64,000 nucleotides of DNA. Source: Spiroplasma melliferum. GTDB taxonomy: Bacteria; Bacillota_I; Bacilli_A; Mycoplasmatales; Mycoplasmataceae. Position 1 is the stretch's first letter. Each line of letters begins with the position of its first letter. The stretch lies in assembly GCA_005222125.1 (NCBI GenBank), contig CP029202.1:496001-560000 (forward strand), given 5' to 3'. The notes beneath the pieces are model-generated. The model saw only the letters and a list, made by a program, of their open reading frames with translations, did not search any database and was not told the DNA's origin. Both the position numbers and the translations under genes were made by a program. This document shows, piece by piece, positions 44,026-54,614 of this stretch.

Positions 44026-44037
44026 AAGCGCTTTTTA
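44015..44037 (+). terminator. intrinsic terminator overlapping the end of the gene
   Basis: AAGTGCT, ATAAA loop, AGCGCTT and T-run; one G-U pair. Confidence 0.65.
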
Positions 44038-44105
44038 TTATATTTAATAAATAAAAAAAGGAATAATCAAGGTAAATTTGTTAAGTTATTAAAGAGGAGG
44101 TAAAA

Positions 44106-44372
44106 ATGACAGAATTAACAATAAAACAAATGAAACAAATCAGTGGGGGCAAAATGTCTGGTGCTTTATTATCGGGGATTGCTGCAATAATTAATGCATG
44201 TAGTAACTCACTAACTAGTTTAATTACGACTGGTTTTTCAATTGCGTTTGCGACTCAGCAAAAAAATCGAACAGAAGGTAGTTATAAAGCAGGAAGTGGC
44301 CATCATTTAACATGATCAGATAAACATAATAATTTAAATAATGCTAATTATGAACAAATATTATTTGTTTAA
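44106..44372 (+). CDS. peptide with double-glycine leader, bacteriocin-like (peptide 1)
   Basis: 88 residues. The N-terminus MTELTIKQMKQISGG has the pattern of double-glycine leaders that C39-peptidase ABC exporters cut after GG: hydrophobic residues at about -12, -7 and -4 and GG at -2/-1. The predicted core of about 73 residues has a glycine/alanine-rich hydrophobic part (GALLSGIAAIINA, LTSLITTGFSIAFA) and then a charged part with GSGHH, ending QILFV. The ribosome-binding site AAAGAGGAGG is excellent. One TGA Trp at 44313. Peptide 2 follows 6 bases later. No C39 exporter or immunity gene is recognised in the window. Class II bacteriocin-like or signalling peptide is the best reading. Confidence 0.65.
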
Positions 44373-44378
44373 TTACAA

Positions 44379-44600
44379 ATGAAATTATTATCATTAGAAC
44401 AACAAAAAAATTTAATTGGTGGTGGTGCTTGAATAGTTGGATCGTTAATTTTAATTACTTTTTTTGATATTATTAAAATTAGTTTAGATAGTTATCAGAT
44501 TGCTCAAGGAACAAGAGGAGAAAATAGGTTATTTCAAGAATTAAATAACAATGATGATACAATAGAAATAGTACACAATAATGAAATTTTATATGTATAA
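44379..44600 (+). CDS. peptide with double-glycine leader, bacteriocin-like (peptide 2)
   Basis: 73 residues. The leader MKLLSLEQQKNLIGGG fits the double-glycine type, with Leu at about -10 and Leu/Ile near -4. The core has one hydrophobic helix (WIVGSLILITFFDIIKI) and a charged part ending NEILYV, which mirrors the end of peptide 1 (YEQILFV), so the two look like diverged copies. There is no clear ribosome-binding site; the start lies 6 bases after the stop of peptide 1, so translation is probably coupled. One TGA Trp. Two-peptide bacteriocins are built this way, but activity is not shown. Confidence 0.6.
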
Positions 44601-44729
44601 TATTTAATCCTAATAAAAATAATTTTTATTTTAAATTTAATTACAGAAAATAATTTTTATTTATTTTAGAAATTAAAAACAAAATAATTTTTATAATTTT
44701 AACAATTTTAAACATTTTAATATTTGTCA

Positions 44730-44759
44730 TTGATAATTAAGACAAAATACGATACAATA
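44730..44759 (+). promoter_or_regulatory. promoter of the fibril protein gene
   Basis: -35 TTGATA (44730-44735), 18-base spacer, -10 TACAAT (44754-44759), about 100 bases before the ATG. Confidence 0.6.
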
Positions 44760-44862
44760 ATCATAGTTGTATTTTGCATATAATCAAATATTAATTATAG
44801 TAAGATGCACTAAAAATAAACAATTTTTGGAAATTAAATATGAAAATAGAGGTGGAAAATAA

Positions 44863-46401
44863 ATGATCGGCGTAATTTCAACAGCATATTTTACGATGAA
44901 AGATAAGAACAGTATTAAAACAGTAAAAAAATATTGGTGAAAGAACTGTGTAATTCAACATGTTAAATACCATGGAAAAACTTTTATTATAGCAACAGTA
45001 GGATATGGTAAAGCAAATGCTGCAATGGCTATTACTTACTTATTAGAAAAATATCCTGGTTTACAAACAATTTTAAATGTAGACTTAGCATTGTCAACAA
45101 ACGATAAGCATGATACAGGAGATACAACAATCTCAACAAAATTTATTTATCGTGATGCTGACTTAACAGTTTTTAAAGATATTAAATATGGACAAATTGT
45201 TAATGAACCTGAATCATTCCAATTCGATGGTGAATTCGCTAAAGTTGTTAAAGACTTTAAATTGGGGTTAACAGAGGGAGTTACTGGAACAGCAGATATG
45301 TTGATTTATAACTCAAAACAATTTAAGGAAATGGTTGATAAATATGGGCATACTATTGATGTAATTGATACTGAAGCAGGGGCAATTGCGCAAGTTGCTA
45401 AAAAATCAAGTATTAATTATATTGCTTTAAAAATTATTTATAATAATGCATTATCACCATGAGATAATGATCCAATCCATAAATTTAAAATGTATGAAAC
45501 AGTTAATACATTAAAATACTTATTAAGAAGATTATTTAACTTATTAAGTTCAAATTATATTATTGATTTATCACAATCTTCACAAGATGATTTAGATTCA
45601 ATTAATGAATTATTTGAAATTAAACATGACCAATGAATTAAATTATTTAAACCAAATACACATAAAGTGTTATCAGGATTTGGGCCTTCATTAATGTTAG
45701 TTGATAAACAAGAAAAAACTCCTGTTGCATTAGATATTATTCAAGTAATGCGTTCAAAAGCAAAAGAAGCAGAAGGACCAAGTAAAGTAATTTTAGGAGA
45801 GGATGAATGAAAAAATGCTCCTAAAAAATGATTACGTAAATTATTATTTTTAGAACAAGTTCGTGTTAATGATGATGAATTATTATGAAATAAATCAGCA
45901 AAATATGATTTAAATAATGAAAAATTATATAAAATTGAAACAGTTGCAAATGAAATTGCTGCAGCCATTGCTGAAAAATGTCAAGATAAATCATCATATA
46001 CATATAATGGGGCAACAGTACCAGAAAAATACTTATTAGTAAATTGTGATGCAAGAATTTCATTTTACATTACCCATAACCAATCACATGAATTTGTTGA
46101 AGATAAAAACTTTGGAACACAATTAGTAAGTAATGAATTTGTTAAATATTTAAATGAAGCATTGAAAGATGTTGACTCACCATATCAACAAATTGTTATT
46201 TATATGACAATTCCAGCATTAGATTATCGAAAAAATCCAGTGTTTATTCCTTCAAACAAAGGAGCAAACAGAGGTGTTAAATTTGGGGCTTTAAATCAAA
46301 AACTACAACGAGATTATACTGTTGTTGATATTACAAGAAATGATTATGATCCAATTAAAGTTGGTTCATTCAAAGTTACAATTCGTTTAAAAAGTGAATA
46401 A
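44863..46401 (+). CDS. fib: fibril protein Fib
   Basis: 512 residues, the exact length known for the spiroplasma fibril protein. It polymerises into the flat inner ribbon that follows the shortest helical line of the cell and takes part in shape and swimming, together with MreB. The N-terminal half derives from methylthioadenosine/S-adenosylhomocysteine nucleosidase, as can be seen in GYGKANAAMAITYLL, GVTGTADMLIYNS and VIDTEAGAIAQVA. The C-terminal half is specific to spiroplasmas and ends in VTIRLKSE. RBS AGGTGG 8 bases before ATG. Promoter and terminator are both visible, so it is a single gene. About eight Trp are TGA. Confidence 0.97.
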
Positions 46402-46422
46402 TTAATTATTAATTAATTTATT

Positions 46423-46450
46423 AAAAAACAACCAAAAGGTTGTTTTTTAT
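46423..46450 (+). terminator. fib terminator
   Basis: Perfect 11-bp stem AAAAAACAACC / GGTTGTTTTTT with an AAAA loop. Confidence 0.95.
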
Positions 46451-46515
46451 TTTTTAAATGATGTTATACTTATTAATAATAATTAAGGTTAAGAAAGGGC
46501 ATGGAATAACGAAAA

Positions 46516-47802
46516 ATGGTTAACGAAGAAGAAAAAGATTTAACAGCAGAAGGAGATAGTAACAACACTGGAGTTAGCCCTGATAGTATTAAAAACAAAA
46601 CATTAGATTTTTATCCGAAAGAGAAAACAACGGAAAGAAAAACCCGTAGTCGTGAACGGATTTCACGAAAAGAATTTAATTTACGTTTTAAAGCTTATTT
46701 TAAATCACGTTTATTCCGTGATTATGCTTATATTATATTTGCTGCTTTTTTAGGAATGGCTAGTTATGATTACTTTATTGCCGCAACAACAAGTAATGGG
46801 ATTACTCCAAGTGGAATTGGAGGGATTGCCCGTGGAATTGCGGTTGGAATTTGGCCAAATCAAGATCAGTTACAAATGCAAACAAGTATGTACTGAGTTT
46901 TTTATTTTGTGTTTAATATACCATTATTTATTTTTGGTGTTATTAAAATTGGGATTCGTTTTTCCTTTCGAACAATTGTTTATATTGGTTTGCAAAATGG
47001 TTTCCACTTTGCATTTGCTTATATTCCTGTTATTAATCCCCAAGAATTATTTTTTATTGTTAATTATAATAGTTTAAATATTTTTAGTAACTATGGTGGA
47101 ATGTACCAAATTTGATTATTTGTTTTTGCAGCTGTAGCAGGGATTTTAAATGGCATTGCCTATGGTTTAGTTTATAAAGGTGGAGCATCAACAGCCGGAA
47201 CTGATTTTGTTTTTGCTTATTATTCAGCCAAGAAGAAAATTTCAATTGCTAATTATAATCGAATTGTTAATTATATTATTATTGTAGTAATGTTAGCAAT
47301 TCATACAACATTATTAAGTCGTAGTGAATTAACAAGTATTTATTTTGGAAAAGACTGAGCAGCCAATATTAATCAAATTCAACGTCTTGGTTTTAAAATT
47401 GATGATGGCGGTTTATATGGTAGTGATTTCACTAGTCATAAAATTAAATACTTCTTTGGTCCTGCCTTATTTGCTTCATATTTATTTGTTGTAGTCCAAG
47501 CAATCACAATTGATATTATCTTCCCAAAATTTAAATATCGTAGTTTAATGGTTATTACTTCAAAAGCAGATGCTGTTGTTTCAGGACTACAATATGTTCA
47601 TTATCCTAATGATATTATTCGTCTGCCAGCACGTGATCATTATGAAGGCAATGATATTAATAATGAAGTGATAATTGTTTCCACCTCAGTTTTAGAATAT
47701 AAGAAAATTAAAGCTGCGATTGTTGTTTCAGATCCAGAAGCTAAAATTTTATCTCATAAACTGGATAAACTTATTGCTAATTATAAAGTTGATAAGTATT
47801 AA
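46516..47802 (+). CDS. YitT-family membrane protein
   Basis: 428 residues. A charged cytoplasmic tail of about 70 residues comes first. Then several membrane segments follow the YitT (DUF161) pattern, with GITPSGIGGIARGIAVG after the first and KGGASTAGTDFVFAYYSAKK later. The C-terminal domain (about 345-428) is of the DUF2179 type (VITSKADAVVSGL, VIIVSTSVLEY, VVSDPEAKILS). Function is unknown in general; YitT proteins may be transporters. The ribosome-binding site AAAGGG lies 16 bases before the ATG, and a two-codon frame ATG-GAA-TAA (46501-46509) lies between. Its stop overlaps the stop of the convergent gene. Confidence 0.85.
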
Positions 47803-48779
47803 TCTTTTTTTACAATTAAATTGAATCAAACAAAGCCTTTTTGTAATATTTCATAGTCATGGTTTAACATTAGTAAAATATTCTTTACCATAATTTTTTC
47901 GTTTAAACTAATTTTGATATTTAATAAACTATTATAATTATCTTTACTATTATTTATTGAACTAGTTGCTAACTGGAGTGAGCATGTTTGCTTGGTTACT
48001 TTAATATTTGGAATCATTTTTGTTGTTGTCATATTTTCTAAAATACGATTTTTAAGAGGTAATGTTAAATGCGCATTGGTTTGGTCATACCAAAAAAAGT
48101 TATCAAAAGTTAAGTTATTTTTTTGATATTTATTTTTTCGTGTAATTTCAAAATTTCGGTCATTAAGAGAAGGAGAAGCTATTGTTAAAAATAAATAACG
48201 GTAATATTGCAGGTTATAAGGTTTTGGAATTAAATTTGGTTGGAGATTATCAACAACAGTAGTTGTTGCTTGATTAATAGAACCAAAATTAAAATTATAA
48301 CCGTGATATTGGCCAATGATAATATTATCATTTACTTTAAAATCAGATAGGTGAGGTAAATTAACTGGTTTAATTGTTCATTGAGAACTAATATCGGTAA
48401 TTGTTAATGTTTTGAAAATTGTTTTAAAGATATCATTATAGGTATTAATTAATAAGGTTTTATTTAAATTAATTTTAAGTTGATTAATTAATCTTTTTTG
48501 AAGTTTTCTAATAAAAATTAAGAAGATAAAATTTACTAAAGTTATTAATAAAAAAACAATACCAAGGGGTAAGAAGACAGCTTTTCGTATAGTAAAATGC
48601 AGATTATATGCTGCAACAAAATTAAAGATTGTTAACAAAAAATTAAAAATTAAACTTAGCAAGCATAATAAATTAATTCCTTGTCAAGCCACAATTTTAT
48701 CGCTTTTTTTAGTAATAATTTTTTGATAAATTTGAGTAATTGTTAACTTAATTTTTTCAATGCTTTTTTCGTTAATCAT
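47799..48779 (-). CDS. membrane protein of unknown function (DUF3137-like)
   Basis: 326 residues. Start ATG 48777-48779 after GAAAGGATC; stop TAA 47799-47801, which overlaps the YitT stop on the other strand by two bases. A helical N-terminus of about 40 residues is followed by two membrane segments (about 40-60 and 69-92). Then comes a soluble domain containing IIIGQYHGYNFNFGS, RNFEIT and a C-terminal alpha/beta part. The arrangement of two close membrane segments and a soluble domain resembles DUF3137 proteins, but the match is weak. TGA Trp at 48375 and elsewhere. No terminator is seen between it and yitT. Confidence 0.65.
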
Positions 48780-48865
48780 TTTGATCCTTTCATAAATAAT
48801 AAGTTATTTTTCTTATCTTATATATGATATTATAAAATTGATTAGAAAGAAAGGGAGACCTTAGA

Positions 48866-49792
48866 ATGAAAGATTATAATTTAATTATTGGGAGTCACGT
48901 TAGTATGAACAAGCAGCAAAATTATTTGCTGGGTGCCTTAAATGAAAGTCTAAATAATAATGCTAACGCAATGATGATATATACAGGACCACCCCAAAAT
49001 ACTATTCGTGTTAGTACTGAACAATTTTTTATTCCAGAATTTTATCAACAATTAAAAGAACATCATTTTGATATTAATAATATTATTATTCATGCTCCTT
49101 ATATTATTAATTTAGCGAACACAACTAATCCTAGTACTTTTGAAATAGCTGTTGAGTTTTTAAAAAAAGAAATTACTCGTGCTGATGAAATTGGAATTAA
49201 AACAATTGTTTTACATCCTGGAAGTGGTGTTGGCGCGCCAGAACAAGTTGGATTAGATCGAATTATTGAAGGATTAAATTTAGTTTTAACACCTAATCAA
49301 AAAGCAAAAATTGCTTTAGAAACAATGGCTGGCAAGGGGAGCGAATTAGGAACAAGTTTTGCCCAACTAAAATATATTATTGATAATGTTAAATTAAATG
49401 ATAAATTAGGGGTTTGTTGAGATACTTGTCATATGCATGATGCTGGTTATCGCTTGACAAAAGCGTTAGATGATATTATTATAGAATTTGAGCAATTAAT
49501 TGGTTTAAACCGGTTATTATGTTTACATATTAATGACAGTAAAAATCCTTTAAATGCCCATAAGGATCGCCACGAAAACATTGGCTATGGTTACTTGGGA
49601 TTTGAAACCCTTTTAAAAATAATTTATCATCCTAAATTAGATGGGATGATTAAGATTTTAGAAACACCATATGTTGGAGAAAAGAAGCATGCGGTTGCTC
49701 CTTATAAGGATGAAATTGCAATGATTAAGGCAAAAAATTTTACTGACCCATTTCAACAAAAGGGTAAAATAAAAATAGATTTAGGAGAATAA
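48866..49792 (+). CDS. nfo: endonuclease IV (AP endonuclease)
   Basis: 308 residues; the family has 280-300. It cuts the DNA backbone 5' of abasic sites in base excision repair and needs zinc. The barrel motifs with metal ligands are visible: [64 protein letters not shown] and ILETPY (given as parts). RBS AAAGGGAG. A dual-specificity phosphatase gene follows after two bases, so they are co-transcribed. One TGA Trp at 49420. Confidence 0.95.
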
Positions 49793-49794
49793 AA

Positions 49795-50268
49795 ATGTCC
49801 GCAAAGAAAATTATCGATAATTTGTATCTTGGTGACCGTCATAGTGTTCCACAAGATGCTGCATTAGTAATTAGTTGTGCTGAAGAAATTTATCGTGAAC
49901 AAATTCAAAAATATAATATTAAAAATGATAATCAAGAATATCTTTGAATTGATGACAAACATGTTTATTTTAATTTTAAGGATTATCCAACATTACAAGA
50001 ATTAGATGCTAATGTTGTGATTCAAGCATTAAAGATTATTGATAATAATATTAAAAATAAAAAAATTTATGTCCATTGTATTTGAGGAATTAACCGCAGT
50101 GCATCAATTGTTTTTATGTATTTAGTAGCAAAAGGGTACATTAATGATGATGACTTTGATAGTGCTTTAGAACAATTTGAACGAATTTATCCTTATATAA
50201 ATCCAAATCCAGGTTGATTTGATTTTTTACTAAATGAATTTCCATATAATCACTTAATTTCAAATTAA
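49795..50268 (+). CDS. dual-specificity protein phosphatase
   Basis: 157 residues. The catalytic loop is HCIWGINRSAS with nucleophile Cys95, an exact HCxxGxxRS motif of dual-specificity phosphatases. The Trp inside this loop is encoded by TGA, so the standard code would destroy the gene. The general-acid aspartate is probably in the FKDYPTLQELD loop. It starts two bases after nfo with RBS TAGGAGA. Likely removes phosphate from Ser/Thr/Tyr of cell proteins; targets unknown. Such enzymes are more typical of eukaryotes, but they occur in Mollicutes. Confidence 0.85.
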
Positions 50269-50297
50269 AAAAACTAGGTAATTACCTAGTTTTTTAA
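50268..50297. terminator. bidirectional terminator between convergent operons
   Basis: AAAAAAACTAGGTAATTACCTAGTTTTTT is a near-perfect palindrome; it ends both the phosphatase unit and the minus-strand ispG unit. Confidence 0.95.
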
Positions 50298-50443
50298 CGT
50301 TTATTTTTACAACACTCACATTTTTTATTAACACAATCTGTACAAGAAATACAAATTAAGCAAGAACGACAACCAACCTTTGGCTTACTACAAGTACGAC
50401 ATGAAAAACAATCATGGTTTTTTGCGGGACAACACATATTCAT
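50294..50443 (-). CDS. cysteine-rich mini-protein
   Basis: 49 residues with 13 cysteines (MNMCCPAK, HDCFSCRTC, VGCRSC, ICISCTDC, KKCECC). The CxxC and CxxCxxC spacings suggest binding of zinc or an iron-sulfur cluster. Start taken at ATG 50441-50443 because AGAGGTGA lies 6 bases before it; the frame is open further upstream but without a ribosome-binding site. It lies 52 bases after ispG on the same strand and is probably co-transcribed. IspG is an iron-sulfur enzyme, so a link through cluster supply or electron transfer is possible, but this is only inferred from position. No known family. Confidence 0.6.
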   Translation of the reverse strand: MNMCCPAKNHDCFSCRTCSKPKVGCRSCLICISCTDCVNKKCECCKNKR

Positions 50444-50495
50444 ATCATTCACCTCTATTTTCTTTCCACTTTTTATTTTATCATAAAAGGTTTTA

Positions 50496-51578
50496 TTATT
50501 GCTGAATGTTTTTTTGTTGTCATTCTTGATAATATTCATCAATTAATAGTTTTAATTCTGGAACAAGATCTTCTTGTTTACATGATTTATAAATTTTACC
50601 TTTTTTAAAAATAATTCCACCATTTTTACCACCAGCAATTCCTAAATCAGCTTGTTTAGCTTCTCCAGGACCATTAACAACACAACCTAAAATGGCAATT
50701 TTTAATGGAATTTTTAAATCTTTTGTATATTCTTCTAATTCTTTTACAACAGGGAAAAGGTCATATTCTAAACGACCACATGTTGGACAAGCAATCACAT
50801 CAACAATGTTATCATAAAGTCCTAGTGAATTTAACATTCGTTTAGCAACTTCAACTTCGGCGATTGGATCAGTTGATAAACTAATCCGAATCGTATCACC
50901 AATGCCATTAAAAAGGAGCGGTGATAAACCACTACATGATTTAATTGTTCCTGTATGATGACTGCCAGCTTCAGTAATTCCTAAATGAAGGGGATAATTT
51001 CATTCTTGGCTAGCTAAGGTATAAGCTTCAATTGCCATTAATGGTTCAGTTGCTTTTAAAGATAAAATAATATCATAAAAACCAAGGTGCTCTAAAATTT
51101 CAATATGACGGCGAGCACTTTCAATCATTGCTTTAGGAGTTCAACCATATTTATTAACAAGATCTAATGGTAAACTACCAGAATTAACCCCAATTCGAAT
51201 TGGAATCTTTTTTTCAAGACATTTTTCAACAACTTTTTTTGTATTTTCTATACTTCCAATGTTACCTGGATTAATTCGAATTTTACTAATACCAGCATCA
51301 GCAGCGATTAAAGCAAATTCATAATTAAAATGGATGTCCGCAACTAATGGGCAAGGAGAACGTTCAACAATTGTTTTTAAGACAGCAGCATCATCTTTTC
51401 CTAATACAGCAATTCGAATAATTTCACAACCTTCTTGATATAGTTGATTAATTTGTGATAAAGTAGCTTCAACATCGTGTGTTTTCGTATTAGTCATTGA
51501 TTGAATAACAACTTTATTTTGGCCGCCAATTTGAACATTACCAACCATTACTTTTCGAGTATTATTTCGTTTATTCAT
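50496..51578 (-). CDS. ispG: 4-hydroxy-3-methylbut-2-enyl diphosphate synthase IspG
   Basis: 360 residues, normal for the short bacterial form. It catalyses the next-to-last step of the MEP pathway to isoprenoids, reducing methylerythritol cyclodiphosphate with an iron-sulfur cluster. Family marks are VQSMTNTKT, IRINPGNIG, VNSGSLP, GITEAG, and the cluster cysteines in ACPTCGR and GCVVNGPGEA. The end is past two TGA Trp (51138 and 50520) at TAA 50496-50498. It reads towards the cysteine-rich mini-protein. The MEP pathway is present in part of the genus Spiroplasma. The ribosome-binding site is weak (AAGGACG). Confidence 0.95.
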
Positions 51579-51870
51579 TTTTTTTGCACGTCCTTATCTT
51601 TTTAATCTTTTTGTTATGTTACAGTAAATAATGGTGGGGGAAATTCTAAACACCAGGAGGGGAGTTAAAATTCCACTATAAATAATCAATACTTTATTTA
51701 TTACAAAATTGTTACATGGAGTCCTTAAAATAATTTCAAGATAATCATACGACTAAATACAAAGAAATACAAGACTAAAATTACTTTTTCATAATTTGCA
51801 TTGTTTTGTTCTAATTTTATTTCAATTTTGTTTTAAATTGTAAATTGTGTGAATATAAATCCTTAAATTA
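51579..51870. other. non-coding region upstream of ispG
   Basis: No gene is seen. It should hold the leftward ispG promoter. No clear hairpin or riboswitch motif was recognised. Confidence 0.4.
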
Positions 51871-51877
51871 ATGGTGT

Positions 51878-52045
51878 TAGGGAATCAATCGCTTAAATCA
51901 CGATTAATTTCTTCAATAATATGTTTTTGCGGATGCTTACCTTTATTACAAAAATAAACCTTTAGGATCAATATATGCTTTATTTTGTTTTCATTCTAAA
52001 AATTTTTTTACCTTGCGCAGTAGTTATTTCTTTATTATAAAGGAA
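51878..52045 (-). pseudogene. fragment of an IS30-family transposase
   Basis: This stretch aligns with 58643-58810, the C-terminal part of the transposase gene at 58513-59487 (shared words CTTAAATCACG, TTACCTTTA, ACAAAAATAAAC, TTTTCATTCT). About three quarters of bases agree by eye. It has several frame breaks and no start, so it is an old remnant of the same insertion sequence family. Confidence 0.75.
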
Positions 52046-52145
52046 ATTGCAAAAAATTTGTTTAACTTAATAATAATTTATCTTTTTATGTTATAACATT
52101 GTGGAATTAACTATTTACTAATAAAAAGATGAAAGGAAAAAAAGA

Positions 52146-54344
52146 ATGAGAAGAATTTTAAACTTATTAATTAGTACAACTATAATTTTTGGAACTATTC
52201 CAAATTTATTGGCAAATAGTTCTTATACATTTGCAACAAATAATAGAAAGCAAATAGATAAGCAAGGACTTGAATATGAAGCAAGACCTTTATATCTAGA
52301 TGGATTAATAACATTTCAATTAGATGGTAATCAAAAATTAAATTATACAAAACTACTTAATGAATCAATAGAACTTGGTGAGATTAACGAAAATAAACGA
52401 GAAGCAATTTTACAAGCAATAAAACAAAAATATCCAAGAGCAAAAATATCTGAGCTTGAAGTAGAAATTCCAGAAAATAATTATAATGTTTCAAACAATA
52501 CTTTTTGAGCACATCTTAAGGTTAAAAAAACTTCTATAGTTTATCCACAAAATTTATTAAATAAAAAAGTAATTTTTAAAATAAAAGATCATAACATTAA
52601 GAAAAGAACTGCTCCTAAGTCATTGTTAGAATTAGCATCAACAGTTAATATTGGGGATATTGAATGTTTTGATATTGATGAAGAACATATTCGGAATCGT
52701 TTAGTGACATTAAATCACTCAATTTTTTCTCGCTCAGATTTTCTTGATGCCTTTGTTTTTGATAACATTGGTCAAACTAGTGCGCGAGGACATTTACGAG
52801 ATAATATCAGAGTTGGAGAAAGGATAACCGATGTTATCCCTGATAATCTTGATTTTATAATTAATTATAATCCCGTTGTTACTTTATCTAGGGTTATTCC
52901 AAATCGAAATTTAGGAACTCTTGAAAATAATTTTTCACATACAATTTTAAGCCAATTACAAGAAGATAATCCTTTAATAACACAATTGCAATTACATTTA
53001 AGGATATCAGATATAAATCAAATCACTGCAAGAATTTATATTGTTAATTCTACAGTCCTATATAATGGAAGGGAGTTTAATATTGACAATACTGAATCAC
53101 CCATTGAAGTAAATTTCAGGACAGATAATTTTACTTTATCTTCTTTAGCAACAAATACTAATTTAGGAGAATTACCTAATAATAATGCTAAAACAATTAA
53201 ACTGGCTTTTCTTCGTCATAATTTGCATATCAAAGAAAGCGATATTAAGTTTATTGACCAAATTACTGATAATAGTGCTGTTATTGTTGGAAACTTAGAT
53301 AAAGTTTATCATGCTCCGACGATACATTTTTCTGATGATACATGGCTTCCGATTGCATCAGATGATGCTAGGATTTTAACTGGTGGAACTATTCTTTATA
53401 ATTTATTTTCTGATAGAATTATTGTTTCTTTTACATTAAAAAAGACATCCCTTCTTAATAAATTTAAAAAATGATTAACAAGAAACGAAAAACCAAATGC
53501 TAATGGCAAATGAACAACTTTAATAAATAATTTACCTAAGGATTATAGTAATAATGATTTAGATAATATTTTGGGATATACTGCACTATCAAAAGAGAAA
53601 AAACAAGAAATATGAAATAAAATAAATCAACAGTTTGGTTTAACGACAGTTGACATTGGAAATATTGAAATAAATGATAAGGAGCACATTCTTAATAGCG
53701 CATATCTTTTAAACCATCCAATTTTTTCTGATCCAAATTTTAAACAAAATTTTATTTTTGATAAAATTACAAAAGATACTGCAACAGGTCATTTATTAAA
53801 TAATATTTTTGCAAAAGAAGAATTCTTAGATGATTTTATTACTAATAAGACTACTTTTACATTTAAATTCAATACAAATCAAAGAATAATAAATAATATA
53901 AATTTAAATTGAAAAGTAATTGGACCAATAACTGATGATACAAAAGTATGAAGAAACACAATAAATTTAATTAAATGATCAGATTATGCTAATACCTGAC
54001 AGGAATTTAGAAAAAAATATAAACATATTAAAATTAATAATATTAATTCTTCTGCAGGTGGGCAAGGAACAACAATATCTAATACTAGAACAAATATTAA
54101 ATTTAATACCGAAAACATTAACCAATATTTAAATTCTGATAAAAATAATTTATCTCTATTAGAATATTCCTATTGTATTTTTATGCCTCTTTTTTATGTA
54201 GAACAAAAAGCAATGTTATATATTAAAAATTTATGATTTGAAGGAGAATATTTAAAGATACAAATAGTATCATATACTTTTTCTTTCTTAGCTTTGTATC
54301 ATGTTTGATCAAATTTGAAAATTGATAAAGTTGAAGTGTATTAA
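52146..54344 (+). CDS. large secreted repeat protein
   Basis: 732 residues. A signal peptide (MRRILNLLISTTIIFG, then PNLLAN) lacks a lipobox. Inside, one module appears twice: LNHSIFSRSDFLDAFVFDNI...ARGHLRDNI near residue 195 and LNHPIFSDPNFKQNFIFDKI...ATGHLLNNI near residue 525. Between them are two shorter units, NLGTLENNFSHTIL and NLGELPNNNAKTIK, of the type also seen in the lipoprotein at 17628. The C-terminal 150 residues are different and have a hydrophobic patch near the end. TGA Trp are frequent after residue 440. RBS GAAAGGAAAAAAAG. Probably surface-exposed, perhaps adhesive; no known family. Confidence 0.75.
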
Positions 54345-54432
54345 AAAATAGTATTTAATATGACTATTAATTGTTGCCCTTTATATTCCAATTTGCAAAT
54401 TTAAAAAAAATTAAAAAGTTATTTAAATATTA

Positions 54433-54460
54433 TTGAATTTTATTTTTTGAACTATATAAT
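54433..54460 (+). promoter_or_regulatory. promoter of the candidate small RNA
   Basis: -35 TTGAAT (54433-54438), 16-base spacer, -10 TATAAT (54455-54460). Predicted start at about 54467, just where the structured stretch begins. Confidence 0.65.
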
Positions 54461-54466
54461 AGTAAA

Positions 54467-54614
54467 TGTCTAGGGAAGTATAAGAATTGTACTTTTATTA
54501 AATTAATAATAAACAGCACAAGTTTAGCCCTATCAATATGACCATACTTTGTATTATATTATCTTATACTTCATGGATACCCTAAAAAACAATCTCACCC
54601 GGGTTGTTTTTTTT
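54467..54614 (+). ncRNA. candidate small structured RNA of unknown family
   Basis: About 148 bases between a good promoter and a terminator, with no reading frame. Two ends pair: TAGG (54471-54474) with CCTA (54581-54584), and an 11-bp perfect helix GAAGTATAAGA (54475-54485) with TCTTATACTTC (54562-54572). An 8-base bulge lies on the 3' side. Inside, TTTATTA (54494-54500) pairs with TAATAAA (54507-54513). It ends with a terminator at 54586-54614 (AAAACAATC / GGGTTGTTTT). I see no SRP, RNase P, tmRNA or T-box signature. The closed stem with a large inner region recalls 6S RNA in general shape, but no diagnostic sequence supports that. Confidence 0.55.

Noticed and set aside
44863-46401. Calling the gene a methylthioadenosine nucleosidase
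   Set aside because: The N-terminal half is nucleosidase-like, but the 512-residue length and the whole C-terminal half are those of the fibril protein.
50121-50130. Selenocysteine or readthrough at internal TGA codons
   Set aside because: TGA occurs throughout all genes at conserved Trp positions, so it is plain UGA-Trp coding of the Mollicutes.
54467-54614. Assigning the structured RNA to 6S, SRP or T-box families
   Set aside because: No diagnostic sequence of these families is present; only the general closed-stem shape is similar to 6S.
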